Shown one piece after another: positions 45,154-54,326 of a DNA stretch of 64,000 nt. Positions within the stretch are counted from its first letter, which is position 1, and every line of letters begins with the position of its first letter. A program made the translations under genes and the position numbers. The notes beneath the pieces were generated by a model. That model did not search any database and was not told where the DNA came from. It saw only the letters and a list, made by a program, of their open reading frames with translations. Source of the stretch: Tsukamurella sp. PLM1 (GTDB lineage: Bacteria; Actinomycetota; Actinomycetes; Mycobacteriales; Mycobacteriaceae); assembly GCF_023168325.1 (NCBI RefSeq), contig NZ_AP025688.1, positions 434,001-498,000 of the forward strand, in the 5' to 3' direction.

Positions 45154-45923
45154 ATGACTTCTGTTTGGTGGGATCCCGGCCAGTACCTCCGATTCGGCGG
45201 CGAACGCACGCGCGCCTTCGCCGACCTGCTGGCCCGCGTCCCGGTCGCGGCCCGCACCGTCGCCGATCTGGGCTGCGGCCCGGGCAACGACGCGCCCCTG
45301 TCCGGGCCCGCTGGCCCGAGGCCACGATCCACGGCGTCGACTCGAGCGAGGAGATGATCGAGCGCGCCCGCGCGGACACCACCGACCCGCGCGTGACCTA
45401 CGAGGTGGCCGACGCCGCCGCGTGGCGTGCGCCCGAGCGGCCCGACGTCATCGTGTCCAACGCCATGTTCCAGTGGGTCGGCCGGCACATCGAACTCCTG
45501 CCCGGCATCGCCGACGGTGCCGCCCGCGCCTTCGCGTTCCAGGTCCCGGGGAACCAGGACGCGCCGTCGCACGCGCTGCTCGCGGCGACGGCGACGGAGT
45601 TCGGCGTCACCGACTTCCGCCGCGTCGACGTGCGAGAACCCGTCGAATACCTTGCTGCGCTGCAGCGTCCGGGCTGGACCGTGGACGTCTGGGAGTCGAC
45701 CTACCTGCACGTGCTGCAGGGGCCCGACGCCGTCTACGAGTGGATCTCCGGCACCGGCGCGCGCCCGGTGCTCGCGAGGCTCGACGGTGCGGAGCGCGAG
45801 GAGTTCATCGCGCGGTACAAGGCGGAGCTGAACATCGCCTACCCGCCACAGGATTTCGGGACGGTTCTGCCGTTCCGCCGGATCTTAGCCGTCGCCACCC
45901 GCGATCAGGAGTCGAGCGCGTAA
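45154..45923 (+). CDS. tam: Trans-aconitate 2-methyltransferase, frameshifted
   Basis: About 256-aa class I SAM methyltransferase, esterifying trans-aconitate, a by-product that inhibits aconitase. The N-terminus [24 protein letters not shown] is typical of Tam. SAM motif I is [11 protein letters not shown] and motif II-III includes [14 protein letters not shown], then [12 protein letters not shown] and [22 protein letters not shown]. The frame is broken at about 45300-45304, where one base is missing before [11 protein letters not shown]. The ATG is only 37 bases from the divergent ABC gene. Its last 19 bases overlap the LysR gene. Confidence 0.9.
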
Positions 45924-46804
45924 TCCCGGAAGGCCCGCACGGCACGGGGTAGCGCGACATCGGGGCGCCAGATCAGCCCCACCTCGCGCGTGGGCGCGGG
46001 CCCGGACATGGGCACCAGTACGAGGCCGGGCGGCCACAGCGGATCTTCGTCGACGGGCAGGAGTGCCACCCCGAGGCCGGCCGCGACCAGCCCGGCCACG
46101 GTGAACGACTCGGACGATTCGAAGGCGATGCGTGGCCGGAAACCCGCCGCGGCGCAGCGTTCTTCGAGGATGCGCCGGAGGCCGAACTCGGGGTGCATCG
46201 TGATGAAGTCCGCGTCGGCCGCCTCGGAGAGGTGCACGGAGGTGCGCTCCGCCAGCGGATGCCCGGCGGGCACTGCCAGCGCGAGGCGCTGGACCGCGAG
46301 CAGCCCGAAGGCGACGGCGCCGGTCGCGGGGCGGGGCGAGACGATCGCGAGGTCGGCCTCGTCGGCGAGCACCCGCTCGGTGACCGTGCCGGCGGCGAAC
46401 TGCGACAGCTCGAACGTCACGCGCGGTTCCCGCTCGCGGAACCCGGAGACGAGCCGGGGCACCAGCGCGACGCCGAAGGAGTGCAGGAAGGAGAGTCGGA
46501 TCGTGCCCTGCGACGGGCTGCGCAGGTCCGCGATCTGGGCGCGCGCAGCGGCCAGCTCGGCGTGCGCGCGGCGCGCGTGGTCCAGATAGATCTCGCCGCT
46601 CGCGTTGAGCACCAGCCGCCCGTGCCGCCGGTCGAAGAGCGGCGCCCCGATCTCCGCCTCGAGCCGCGCCAGGGTCCGGGAGAGCGTGGGCTGGGTGATC
46701 CGCAAGGCCGCCGCCGCGTCGGTCATGTGCTGCGTCTCGGCCAGAGTGATGAACCGCATGAGATCGTCCGACGTGCTCGGAACTGGCCTACCAGCTGCGG
46801 TCAT
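45905..46804 (-). CDS. LysR-family transcriptional regulator
   Basis: 299-aa LysR regulator. The helix-turn-helix is MRFITLAETQHMTDAAAALRITQPTLSRTLARLEAEIG with the usual FDRRHGRLVLNASG continuation. The effector domain follows (TIRLSFLHSFGVALVPRLVSGFRE, ending LGVALLPVDEDPL). It is divergent from a YnfM-like MFS transporter at 46876, an arrangement in which the regulator normally controls the pump. Inducer unknown. The start has TAGAAA six bases upstream. Confidence 0.9.
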   Translation of the reverse strand: MTAAGRPVPSTSDDLMRFITLAETQHMTDAAAALRITQPTLSRTLARLEAEIGAPLFDRRHGRLVLNASGEIYLDHARRAHAELAAARAQIADLRSPSQGTIRLSFLHSFGVALVPRLVSGFREREPRVTFELSQFAAGTVTERVLADEADLAIVSPRPATGAVAFGLLAVQRLALAVPAGHPLAERTSVHLSEAADADFITMHPEFGLRRILEERCAAAGFRPRIAFESSESFTVAGLVAAGLGVALLPVDEDPLWPPGLVLVPMSGPAPTREVGLIWRPDVALPRAVRAFRDYALDS

Positions 46805-46875
46805 GCGTTCTTTCTATCAGGATCGACTGATTCATGCATTTCACACATCGTCGTTTCCGGAGCAGGGTGGTGCTC

Positions 46876-48102
46876 ATGACCGCCACCGTCGAACCCGGGA
46901 CCGCGACGCCGCTGCGGGCCGGGAGCGCGGCGTACCGTCGAACCACCCTGGCGCTGTTCGTGGCGGGCCTGACCACCTTCGGGTCGATGTACTCGACCCA
47001 GGCGGTGCTGCCAGAGCTGACGCGGGTCTTCGGCTCCGCGCCCGACGTCTCGGCGCTCGCGGTGTCCGTGACCACCGGCCTGCTGGCGCTCGCGATCATC
47101 CCCGTCAGCGCGCTGTCCGAACGCTTCGGCCGGACGCGCATGATGACGGTGTCGGCCGTCGCCGCCGTGCTGCTGGGCCTGGTGATCCCGCTCGCGCCGA
47201 CACTGCCGGTGCTCCTGAGTCTCCGTGCGCTGCAGGGGATCGCGCTGGCCGGTGTGCCCGCCGTCGCGATGGCCTACCTCGCGGAGGAGGTCGACGGGCG
47301 CGACCTCGGCGCGGCGATGGGGCGGTACGTCGCGGGCACGACCATCGGCGGCCTGCTCGGCCGCGTCGTCACGGCGGTGGGGCTCGATGTCATGGCCTGG
47401 CGCGGCGCCATGGAGCTCTTCGCCGTCGCCGCGGCGGTGCTCACGGTGGTGATGATCCGTACCCTGCCGGCGTCGCGGTTCCACGTGCCGAAGCCGGTCT
47501 CGGTGGGAACGACGGTGCGCGGCATGCTCGGCCACCTCCGCCGGCCGGAGCTCGCGACGCTGTTCGTGCTCGCCTTCCTGCTGATGGGCGGCTTCGTCAG
47601 CGTCTGCAACTTCCTCGGATTCCGGTTGCTGGCCGAGCCTTTCGCGTTCGCGCCCAGTGCGGTCGGGCTGGTCTTCCTGATCTATCTGGCGGGCACCGTC
47701 TCGTCCGGCGCGGCCGGCCGGATCGCAGACCGGAAGGGGCGCCGCCGCGTGCTGCTGGCCTCCATCGCGACCATGGGCGCGGGACTGGTGCTCACGCTGC
47801 CGGATTCGACGGCCGCGGTGCTCGCGGGAATGGTGGTCTTCACCGCCGGCTTCTTCGCGGCGCACAGCGTCGCCGGTGGATGGGTCGGCCTGCTCGCGAC
47901 GGAGCACCGCGCGGAGGCCTCGTCGGGGTACCTGTTCTGCTACTACGCCGGCTCCTCCGTGCTCGGGGCGTCGGGCGGAGCAGCGTTCGCCGCGCTGGGG
48001 TGGACGGGGCTGGTGATTGCGGTCTCGGTGGCCGTCGTGGCGGCGTTCGGGCTGGTCGTGGCGGTGTTGCCGCGTTCGAGCGGCGGGTCCGGAGAGCGCT
48101 GA
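46876..48102 (+). CDS. MFS transporter, YnfM-like
   Basis: 408-aa twelve-helix major facilitator. The opening AAYRRTTLALFVAGLTTFGSMYSTQAVLPELTRVFG and SALSERFGRTRMMTVSA match the YnfM/inner-membrane transport group, which is often divergent from a LysR gene, as here. Export of a drug-like or metabolic compound is inferred. The ATG at 46876 is preferred over one at 46834 because the 71-base divergent region with the LysR gene is then complete. The longer form adds a basic segment unlike the family. Confidence 0.85.
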   Translation: MTATVEPGTATPLRAGSAAYRRTTLALFVAGLTTFGSMYSTQAVLPELTRVFGSAPDVSALAVSVTTGLLALAIIPVSALSERFGRTRMMTVSAVAAVLLGLVIPLAPTLPVLLSLRALQGIALAGVPAVAMAYLAEEVDGRDLGAAMGRYVAGTTIGGLLGRVVTAVGLDVMAWRGAMELFAVAAAVLTVVMIRTLPASRFHVPKPVSVGTTVRGMLGHLRRPELATLFVLAFLLMGGFVSVCNFLGFRLLAEPFAFAPSAVGLVFLIYLAGTVSSGAAGRIADRKGRRRVLLASIATMGAGLVLTLPDSTAAVLAGMVVFTAGFFAAHSVAGGWVGLLATEHRAEASSGYLFCYYAGSSVLGASGGAAFAALGWTGLVIAVSVAVVAAFGLVVAVLPRSSGGSGER

Positions 48103-48103
48103 G

Positions 48104-48109
48104 TAGCGT
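48104..48109 (+). promoter_or_regulatory. -10 element of the LLM oxidoreductase gene
   Basis: TAGCGT, seven bases before the ATG at 48117 and right after the MFS stop. Confidence 0.45.
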
Positions 48110-48116
48110 CGGTGCC

Positions 48117-48893
48117 ATGCGCATCGGAGTCCAGCTTCAGCCCCAGCACTTCACCGCCTACCAGCAGTTCCGAGACGCCGTCGCCCGGCTCGAGGGCATG
48201 GGCGTCGACATCGTCTACAACTGGGACCACTTCTTCCCGCTCTCGGGCGACCCCGGCGGTACGCACCTCGAGTGCTGGACGATGCTCGCCGCCTGGGCGG
48301 AGCAGACCTCGCGGATCGAGATCGGCGCGCTGGTCACCTGCAACAGCTACCGCAACCCCGACCTGCTCGCCGACATGGCGCGCACCGTCGACCACATCTC
48401 GGACGGCCGCCTGATCCTCGGCATCGGCTCGGGCTGGTTCCAGCGCGACTACGCCGAGTACGGCTACGACTTCGGTACCGCCGGCTCGCGCCTGACGGCC
48501 CTGGGCGAGGCTCTGCCGCGGATCACCGAACGCTGGGCCAAGCTCAATCCCGCTCCCACGCGCGACATCCCGATCCTCATCGGCGGTGGCGGCGAGAAGA
48601 AGACGCTGCCGCTGGTCGCGCGGTACGCGTCGGTGTGGCACTACTTCGTGGATCTCGAGACCTACCGGCACAAGTCGGCGGTGCTCGCCGAGGCGTGCGC
48701 GAAGATCGGCCGCGACCCGAAGGAGATCGCGCACAACGTCGCCATTCCGCGGGGGAACGGCGTCGACGACGCACTCGCCTTCGCCGACCAGCTGGTCGCC
48801 GAGGGCGCCACCGAGTTCACCGCCGAGCTCCACGCGCCGGACTTCGATTACATCGTCATCGAGGCCCTGCTCCGCTGGCGGGATTCGCAGTAG
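48117..48893 (+). CDS. LLM-class F420-dependent oxidoreductase
   Basis: 258-aa luciferase-like monooxygenase-fold enzyme. Early VQLQPQHFTAYQQFRDAVARLEGMGVDIVYNWDHFFPL, then CWTMLAAWAEQTSRIEIGALV and the flavin/F420 motif DGRLILGIGSGWFQRDYAEYGYDF mark the actinobacterial F420 group. The substrate is unknown. It follows the MFS gene by 14 bases but has its own -10. Intact. F420 use is inferred from the family and the lineage, not shown here. Confidence 0.9.
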   Translation: MRIGVQLQPQHFTAYQQFRDAVARLEGMGVDIVYNWDHFFPLSGDPGGTHLECWTMLAAWAEQTSRIEIGALVTCNSYRNPDLLADMARTVDHISDGRLILGIGSGWFQRDYAEYGYDFGTAGSRLTALGEALPRITERWAKLNPAPTRDIPILIGGGGEKKTLPLVARYASVWHYFVDLETYRHKSAVLAEACAKIGRDPKEIAHNVAIPRGNGVDDALAFADQLVAEGATEFTAELHAPDFDYIVIEALLRWRDSQ

Positions 48894-48902
48894 GGCGATA
48901 GG

Positions 48903-49726
48903 TCACGACGCCGCTCCACGGGGCGCCGCCGGGGTCGCGGGGTCGGGCTGCGGTCCGGCGGCCAGACGGTGCGCCTCCGGCGTGTCGAGCCGGCCCAGCG
49001 CCACCGCGGCGGGGAACAGCGGGTCGATCCGGGCGGCGCACCACCCGCGCTGCTCGAAGTGCGCGACGCCGTCTGCGGGCAGGAACCGCCACGGCGCGTG
49101 CCGGAGCAGCCCGCGGTTACGCTCGGCCATCAGCGATCCCACGCCCGCGGAGCCGAGGTCCAGGCACCATCGATCGACGCCCGCGGCGAGCAGGGTGTCC
49201 GCGAGCGCATCCGCCTCGGCGGGGAGAGGTACATGATCAGCCCCTCGGCCAGCACCAGGGTGCGCGGATTCGCCTCGGCCGAAAGGGCCACTGTGAGCGC
49301 ATCGGTGTCCGTGAGATCCATCGGCACCCGAAGCAGCCGGCATCGCGGCGCCTCGCCCGCCAGCGCCGCCTCCTTCTCGGCGACGATCGCCGGCAGATCC
49401 ACCTCGATCCACTCCAGGTCGGCGGGCAGATCCAGCCGATGGGGTCGGGTGTCCAGTCCGGCACCGAGATTCACCACGCGGGTGCATCCGTCGGCCACGG
49501 CGTCGAGCACCGCGCGGTCCAGCAGCACCGTCCGGGTCACGAGGTACCAGCCGTCGCCGCCGCCGGCCGCGGGGGCGACGGACTCGGCGATGGCGCGCCC
49601 CGTCGGACCCGCGAGGCGCGCCGCGAGCGGGTCGTTCAGCAGCGCGTCCGGTCGTGCGGATTCGAGTGCGCGGTGGTGCGCGACCCAGCGTGCGGTGTCG
49701 TCGACGGTGTGCACCTGATGGTTCAC
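48903..49726 (-). CDS. SAM-dependent methyltransferase (leucine carboxyl methyltransferase-like), frameshifted
   Basis: About 274-aa class I methyltransferase of the LCMT/COG3315 group common in mycobacteria. Seen: TARWVAHHRALESARPDALLNDPLAARLAG, SAM motif VVNLGAGLDTRPHRLDLP, EVDLPAIVAEK, and LVLAEGLIMYLSP. The frame then fails at about 49220-49221 in a G run (plus strand). With one base added it continues AEADALADTLLAAGVDRWCLDLGS. A GGAGGG ribosome site precedes the GTG at 49726. It is divergent from a TetR gene with two operator boxes between. Confidence 0.87.
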
Positions 49727-49739
49727 GGGCCCTCCGAAC

Positions 49740-49772
49740 CTCTATGGATGTAGAGTCTCTATAGTTGTAGAG
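49740..49772. promoter_or_regulatory. Twin TetR operator boxes
   Basis: Two 16-base boxes CTCTATGGATGTAGAG (49740-49755) and CTCTATAGTTGTAGAG (49757-49772), each CTCTA-N6-TAGAG, with centres 17 bases apart. They fill the 68-base divergent gap between the methyltransferase and TetR genes, so two dimers could bind side by side. Confidence 0.8.
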
Positions 49773-49794
49773 GGTCGGCGGTGAAAGGGCAAGC

Positions 49795-50364
49795 GTGGAC
49801 GAACGACGGACGGTGATCTGCGAGGCGGTACTCGACCTCGCGGCTCAGGGTGGCAACCGGGCCGTCACGCACGGTGCCGTCGACAAGCTGCTGGGCATGC
49901 CCAAAGGGTCGACATCGTACTACTACCGCACCCGCGCGGACCTGCTCACCGGCGCGATCGGGCGCCTGCGGGAGCGATCGCGCGAGGAATTCGACCGCGC
50001 CGCGCCGCGGGCCGTCGACCCCGAGACCGCGGCGGACGCGATGGCCGCGCAGCTGCACCTTCTGCTCACGGACCGCAGGCGCGACGCGCTGGCCCGTTAC
50101 GCGCTGGCCCCGGACGCGCGGTCCGAGGGGCTCGCGGCCGAGCTCGCGACCTGCCTGTTCTCGATCCCGTTGGCCACGAACCTGTTCGAGGCGCTGGGTG
50201 CCGTCGAACCCGGGCGGGCGGCGGCCGACCTGGTGAGCCTGCTGGAGGGACTGCTGTTCGACCGGCTGTACGGCGCGCGCTCGCTGGGGACTGCGCGCAC
50301 GCCACGGGAGAGCCTCGCAGACCTGCGTGAGCCGATCCGGCGGGCGTTAGAATTCCGCGCATGA
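49795..50364 (+). CDS. TetR-family regulator
   Basis: 189-aa TetR-type repressor. The helix-turn-helix is [33 protein letters not shown] (about residues 23-55) with an unusual Tyr-rich recognition region. The ligand domain is helical. GTG start with AAAGGGC upstream. It is divergent from the methyltransferase, and the twin boxes suggest it represses both. Its stop overlaps the ATG of gpmA, but gpmA has its own -10 inside the end of this gene. Confidence 0.88.
   Translation: MDERRTVICEAVLDLAAQGGNRAVTHGAVDKLLGMPKGSTSYYYRTRADLLTGAIGRLRERSREEFDRAAPRAVDPETAADAMAAQLHLLLTDRRRDALARYALAPDARSEGLAAELATCLFSIPLATNLFEALGAVEPGRAAADLVSLLEGLLFDRLYGARSLGTARTPRESLADLREPIRRALEFRA
50348..50353 (+). promoter_or_regulatory. 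-10 element of gpmA
   Basis: TAGAAT, seven bases before the ATG at 50361, inside the last codons of the TetR gene. Confidence 0.6.
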
Positions 50365-51107
50365 CTTACGGCACCCTGATCCTGCTCCGTCACGGCGAGA
50401 GTGAGTGGAACGCGTCCAACCAGTTCACCGGATGGGTGGACGTGGCGCTCACGGAGAAGGGCCGCGGCGAGGCGCAGCGCGGCGGTGAGCTGCTCAAGGA
50501 GGCCGGCCTGCTGCCCGACGTCCTCTACACCTCCCTGCTGCGGCGCGCGATCACCACCGCGAACATCGCGCTGGACGCCGCCGACCGGCACTGGATCCCC
50601 GTGGTCCGCGACTGGCGCCTCAACGAGCGTCATTACGGCGCGCTGCAGGGGCTGAACAAGGCCGAGACCAAGGACAAGTACGGCGACGAGCAGTTCATGC
50701 TGTGGCGCCGCAGCTACGACACCCCGCCGCCCGCGATCGACCCGGCGAACGAGTACAGCCAGACCGAGGATCCGCGCTACGCCCTGCTGCCGCAGGTGCC
50801 GCTCACCGAGTGCCTGCTGGACGTGGTCAAGCGGTTCGTGCCGTACTACCAGGCCGTCATCGAGCCGCAGGTCGCGCAGGGGAAGACGGTGCTCGTGGCC
50901 GCGCACGGCAACTCGCTGCGCGCGCTGGTCAAGCACCTCGACGGCATCTCCGACGCCGACATCGCGCAGCTCAACATCCCGACCGGCATCCCGCTGACCT
51001 ACTCGTTCAACGAGGACGGCACCGTCGCCAACCCGGGCGGCACGTACCTCGATCCCGAGGCGGCCGCCGCGGGCGCGGCTGCGGTCGCGAACCAGGGCGG
51101 CAAGTAG
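50361..51107 (+). CDS. gpmA: 2,3-bisphosphoglycerate-dependent phosphoglycerate mutase
   Basis: 248-aa glycolytic mutase interconverting 3- and 2-phosphoglycerate. The phosphohistidine motif [10 protein letters not shown] is near residue 11. [13 protein letters not shown] and the second catalytic His in [17 protein letters not shown] are present, with full length for the family. It is the gpm1 (Rv0489) counterpart and opens the block continuing to senX3-regX3. A good terminator hairpin follows 16 bases after the stop. Confidence 0.96.
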   Translation: MTYGTLILLRHGESEWNASNQFTGWVDVALTEKGRGEAQRGGELLKEAGLLPDVLYTSLLRRAITTANIALDAADRHWIPVVRDWRLNERHYGALQGLNKAETKDKYGDEQFMLWRRSYDTPPPAIDPANEYSQTEDPRYALLPQVPLTECLLDVVKRFVPYYQAVIEPQVAQGKTVLVAAHGNSLRALVKHLDGISDADIAQLNIPTGIPLTYSFNEDGTVANPGGTYLDPEAAAAGAAAVANQGGK

Positions 51108-51123
51108 CCGTACGGACTTCGAC

Positions 51124-51154
51124 GGGGCGGTGCCGAGCTATTCGGTACCGCCCC
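51124..51154 (+). terminator. Intrinsic terminator after gpmA
   Basis: ggggcggtgccg (51124-51135) pairs with cggtaccgcccc (51143-51154) over 12 bases with one wobble and a seven-base loop. Confidence 0.75.
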
Positions 51155-51190
51155 TCAGTATTTCCACAGCATCCCCTACGCCGAACGGGA

Positions 51191-51196
51191 TAGGTT
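51191..51196 (+). promoter_or_regulatory. -10 element of the small GNAT gene
   Basis: TAGGTT, seven bases before the ATG at 51204, which decides that start against a TTG three codons earlier. Confidence 0.55.
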
Positions 51197-51203
51197 GGAT
51201 CAC

Positions 51204-51500
51204 ATGGCTGACGTGACTGTGACCCACTCCCCGCAGGAGGAGCGCTACGTGCTCACCGTCGACGGCGAGCAGGCGGGCTACCTGGATTATCTCGACGAGG
51301 TCGACGTGCGCCTGCTCACCCACACGGTGGTCGACGAGGCGTACGGCGGAAACGGCTACGCCGCGGTGCTCACCAAGGCGGCGCTGGACGACGTGCAGAC
51401 CTCAGGGAAGAAGGCCCGCGCGGTGTGCTCGTACGTGGCGAACTACGTCACGAAGCACCCCGAGTACGCCGAAGTTGTCGAGGTGGCCGCCGACCGGTAA
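51204..51500 (+). CDS. Small GNAT-like N-acetyltransferase (NATD1/YjdJ type)
   Basis: 98-aa minimal acetyltransferase fold: RYVLTVDGEQAGYLDYLDEVDVRLLTHTVVDEAYGGNGYAAVLTKAALD holds the acetyl-CoA-binding loop, and ARAVCSYVANYVTKHPEYAEVV is the conserved end of this small family. Substrate unknown. It sits between gpmA and senX3, where mycobacteria have no matching gene. Promoter and terminator on both sides suggest a single-gene unit. Confidence 0.85.
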   Translation: MADVTVTHSPQEERYVLTVDGEQAGYLDYLDEVDVRLLTHTVVDEAYGGNGYAAVLTKAALDDVQTSGKKARAVCSYVANYVTKHPEYAEVVEVAADR

Positions 51501-51551
51501 CCCGCTGTTCACCAGTCGTTCCCGATGTGAAGGACCGGACATGGACGTGGG

Positions 51552-51557
51552 TACACT
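51552..51557 (+). promoter_or_regulatory. -10 element of senX3
   Basis: TACACT, six bases before the GTG at 51564. Confidence 0.6.
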
Positions 51558-51563
51558 GACCGC

Positions 51564-52760
51564 GTGACTGTGGCCCTCTGTGTGGTGTCCGCCCTGGCCG
51601 GCGCCCTCATCGGATGGCTGGCGCGTCGCGTCCGACAGCGGGTGGCCGCGCCGGTCGACACCGGTCCCACGCGCATGACGGTGGCCGAGTTGAACCGGGC
51701 CGTCGTCCAGGAGTCGCCGACGGGCCTCGTCGTGGTCGACCGCTTCCGCGACGTGATCCTCTGCAACGCCCGCGCCGAGGCGTTCTCGCTCGTCCGCGAA
51801 CAACTGCTCGACGACCGGGTCTGGAACGCCGTCTCCCAGGTCCTCGCGACCGGGGCACCGCGCACCGTCGAGCTGACGGTGACGCGCCGCGCGGACCGGG
51901 CTGCCATCGCCGTGCGCTGCCGGGTCGACCTGATCGAGGGCACCGCACCCGACGAGCGGTACGCCGTGGTCTACGCCGACGACGACACCGAGAACCAGCG
52001 CATGGAGGCCACGCGCCGCGATTTCGTCGCGAACGTGTCGCACGAACTCAAGACGCCGGTCGGGGCGATCGGCCTGCTGTCCGAGGCGCTGCTGGAATCG
52101 GTTGACGATCCGGAGGCGGTGCAGCACTTCGGTTCCCGCGTGCTCGTCGAGTCGACCCGCATGGGCAATATGGTCAACGAGCTGATCGCCCTCTCACGCC
52201 TGCAGGGCGCCGAGAAGCTGCCGGACCTCGGCCGCGTGGAGGTCGACGACATCGTGGGCGAGGCCGTCGCCCGCGCCCAGGTGTCGGCGGAGGCGAACAA
52301 CATCTCGCTCATCGTCGACCAGCCGTCGGGCCTGGAGATCCGGGGCGACGACACGCTGCTGCTCACCGCCCTGTCGAACCTCATCTCCAACGCGATCGCG
52401 TACTCGCCGCAGAACACGCAGGTGTCCATCAGCCGGCGCGCCCGCCCCGGTGGCGGGCCCGACGGTACGCCGTCGGTCGAGATCGCGGTCACCGACCGGG
52501 GGATCGGCATCGCCCCCGAAGACCAGGAGCGCGTGTTCGAGCGCTTCTTCCGCGTCGACAAGGCGCGGTCCCGGATGACGGGCGGGACCGGACTCGGCCT
52601 CGCCATCGTCAAGCACGTCGCCGCGAACCACGGCGGCGCCATTAGGCTCTGGAGCAAACCGGGTATGGGATCGACGTTCACGCTGGTGCTGCCTGCGTTG
52701 ACGGCACCCGTGTCCGGGGCGAACGAGCACGATGACCACAGTGAGGATGTACTGCGGTGA
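51564..52760 (+). CDS. senX3: Sensor histidine kinase SenX3
   Basis: 398-aa membrane sensor of the phosphate-responsive two-component system. One clear N-terminal helix (ALCVVSALAGALIGWLA), a PAS-like region (about 45-145), the H-box NVSHELKTP with phospho-acceptor His160, and a HATPase domain with SNLISNAIAYSPQN (N-box), DRGIGIAPEDQERVFERFFRVD and GTGLGLAIVKHVA. In M. tuberculosis SenX3 passes phosphate to RegX3 under phosphate limitation. The stop overlaps the regX3 GTG. Confidence 0.95.
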   Translation: MTVALCVVSALAGALIGWLARRVRQRVAAPVDTGPTRMTVAELNRAVVQESPTGLVVVDRFRDVILCNARAEAFSLVREQLLDDRVWNAVSQVLATGAPRTVELTVTRRADRAAIAVRCRVDLIEGTAPDERYAVVYADDDTENQRMEATRRDFVANVSHELKTPVGAIGLLSEALLESVDDPEAVQHFGSRVLVESTRMGNMVNELIALSRLQGAEKLPDLGRVEVDDIVGEAVARAQVSAEANNISLIVDQPSGLEIRGDDTLLLTALSNLISNAIAYSPQNTQVSISRRARPGGGPDGTPSVEIAVTDRGIGIAPEDQERVFERFFRVDKARSRMTGGTGLGLAIVKHVAANHGGAIRLWSKPGMGSTFTLVLPALTAPVSGANEHDDHSEDVLR

Positions 52761-53446
52761 CACACGTACTGATCGTCGAGGACGAGGAGTCGCTGGCCGA
52801 CCCGCTCGCGTTCCTGCTCCGCAAGGAGGGGTTCGAGACCACGGTGGTGGGTGACGGGGCCGAGGCGCTGCGGCACTTCGACTCCGCGGGCGCCGACATC
52901 GTGCTGCTCGACCTGATGCTGCCCGGCATGAGCGGCACCGACGTGTGCAAGCAGCTGCGCGCCCGCTCATCGGTGCCGGTGATCATGGTGACCGCGCGCG
53001 ACAGCGAGATCGACAAGGTCGTCGGCCTCGAGCTGGGCGCCGACGACTACGTCACCAAGCCCTACTCGGCACGGGAGCTCATCGCCCGCATCCGCGCCGT
53101 GCTGCGTCGCGGCGCCGACACCGCCGCCGCGGACGGCCTGGACGACGGGGTGCTCGAGGGCGGCCCCGTGCGGATGGACGTCGAGCGGCACGTGGTCACC
53201 GTCGGGGGAGAGGCCGTGACCCTGCCGCTCAAGGAGTTCGACCTCCTCGAGTACCTGCTGCGCAACAGCGGCCGGGTGCTCACCCGTGGACAGCTCATCG
53301 ACCGCGTCTGGGGCGCCGACTACGTGGGCGACACCAAGACGCTCGACGTGCACGTCAAGCGCCTGCGCAGCAAGATCGAGTCCGACCCGGCCAACCCGAA
53401 GCACCTGGTCACCGTCCGCGGCCTCGGCTACAAGCTCGAGCCCTAG
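52757..53446 (+). CDS. regX3: Response regulator RegX3
   Basis: 229-aa OmpR/PhoB-type regulator. The receiver domain has acidic residues EDEE near position 9, the phospho-acceptor Asp52 in LLDLMLPG, Thr in MVTARD and Lys in VTKPYSARELIARI. The winged-helix effector ends VDVHVKRLRSKIE-type (here LDVHVKRLRSKIESDP) and VRGLGYKLEP. Intact and full length. GTGA overlap with senX3 gives coupled translation of the pair, as in Rv0490-Rv0491. Confidence 0.97.
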   Translation: MTHVLIVEDEESLADPLAFLLRKEGFETTVVGDGAEALRHFDSAGADIVLLDLMLPGMSGTDVCKQLRARSSVPVIMVTARDSEIDKVVGLELGADDYVTKPYSARELIARIRAVLRRGADTAAADGLDDGVLEGGPVRMDVERHVVTVGGEAVTLPLKEFDLLEYLLRNSGRVLTRGQLIDRVWGADYVGDTKTLDVHVKRLRSKIESDPANPKHLVTVRGLGYKLEP

Positions 53447-53462
53447 CGCCTACCGGGGCGCG

Positions 53463-54293
53463 TCACAGCTCCACGTACTTCATGTCGAAGCTCTGCCGCT
53501 CGGTGGCGGCGGCGGTGGCGGGGTGCACGGCCACGAGGCGACCCTGGCGCGCCTCGCACTCGCGGGCGAGCACGGCGTAGGCCTGCTCGCCCAGCAGCTC
53601 CGTCAGCTCCGGGGCGTAGCTCTGCCACACCTGCTGCGCGCCGACGTGCGCCTCCGGCGAGCCCGTGCAGTACCACTGCAGGTCGAGGCCGCCGGGACCC
53701 CAGCCCCGTCGGTCGTACTCGCCGATCGTGGTGCGCAGGATCTGCTCCCCGTCGGGCCGCTCGATCCACTCCTGGGTGCGCCGGACGGGCAGCTGCCAGC
53801 AGACGTCGGGTTTGACGGTGAGCGGCTCCACCCCGGTCCGCAGGGCCATGGCGTGCAGGGCGCACCCCGTGCCACCGTCGAACCCCGGACGGTTGAGGAA
53901 GATGCAGGCCCCGTCGAGGCGGCGCGTGCGGATGGCGGGCTCGTCGTCGAGGTCGTCCTCCTCGAGGTAGCCCTTCTTGCCCAGGCCCTTGCTGCGGAAC
54001 TGCCAGTCGGCGTCGGTGAGCTTCGCGACGGCCTTCTTGAGCCGCCTGCGGTCGTCCTTGTCGGACAGGAACGCGCCGTGGCTGCAGCAGCCGTCCGTCT
54101 CCCGGCCCGGTTCGATCCCGTGGCACGACGCGGTGCCGAACATGCACGTCCAGTGCGAGAGCAGCCACGTCAGGTCGGCGGCGATCAGATGCTGCGGATC
54201 CGCGGGGTCGGCGAACTCCAGCCACTCGCGCGGGAAGTCCAGGGGGACTTCGGGCACGGGGCGCCGCAGGCCGGGCATCGGAAGGTCGGTCAC
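53463..54293 (-). CDS. Conserved protein, cysteine-rich (Rv0493c-like)
   Basis: 276-aa cytoplasmic protein without a named function. Conserved-looking cysteines cluster as [17 protein letters not shown] and [11 protein letters not shown] (about residues 48-75), with others in GACIFLN, GCALHAM, DVCWQLP and YCTG. The pattern recalls Fe-S or zinc-binding proteins of the YkgJ/UPF0153 kind, which I cannot confirm. Position between regX3 and ppx equals Rv0493c. GTG start with a leaderless -10. It faces regX3 tail to tail, 16 bases apart. Confidence 0.8.
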   Translation of the reverse strand: MTDLPMPGLRRPVPEVPLDFPREWLEFADPADPQHLIAADLTWLLSHWTCMFGTASCHGIEPGRETDGCCSHGAFLSDKDDRRRLKKAVAKLTDADWQFRSKGLGKKGYLEEDDLDDEPAIRTRRLDGACIFLNRPGFDGGTGCALHAMALRTGVEPLTVKPDVCWQLPVRRTQEWIERPDGEQILRTTIGEYDRRGWGPGGLDLQWYCTGSPEAHVGAQQVWQSYAPELTELLGEQAYAVLARECEARQGRLVAVHPATAAATERQSFDMKYVEL

Positions 54294-54300
54294 AGGGGCC

Positions 54301-54306
54301 ACGGTA
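54301..54306 (-). promoter_or_regulatory. -10 element of the Rv0493c-like gene
   Basis: TACCGT on the minus strand, seven bases before the GTG at 54293, back to back with the ppx promoter. Confidence 0.5.
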
Positions 54307-54314
54307 GTCGGGTC

Positions 54315-54320
54315 TAGATT
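54315..54320 (+). promoter_or_regulatory. -10 element of ppx
   Basis: TAGATT, six bases before the GTG at 54327. Confidence 0.6.
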
Positions 54321-54326
54321 GACACC

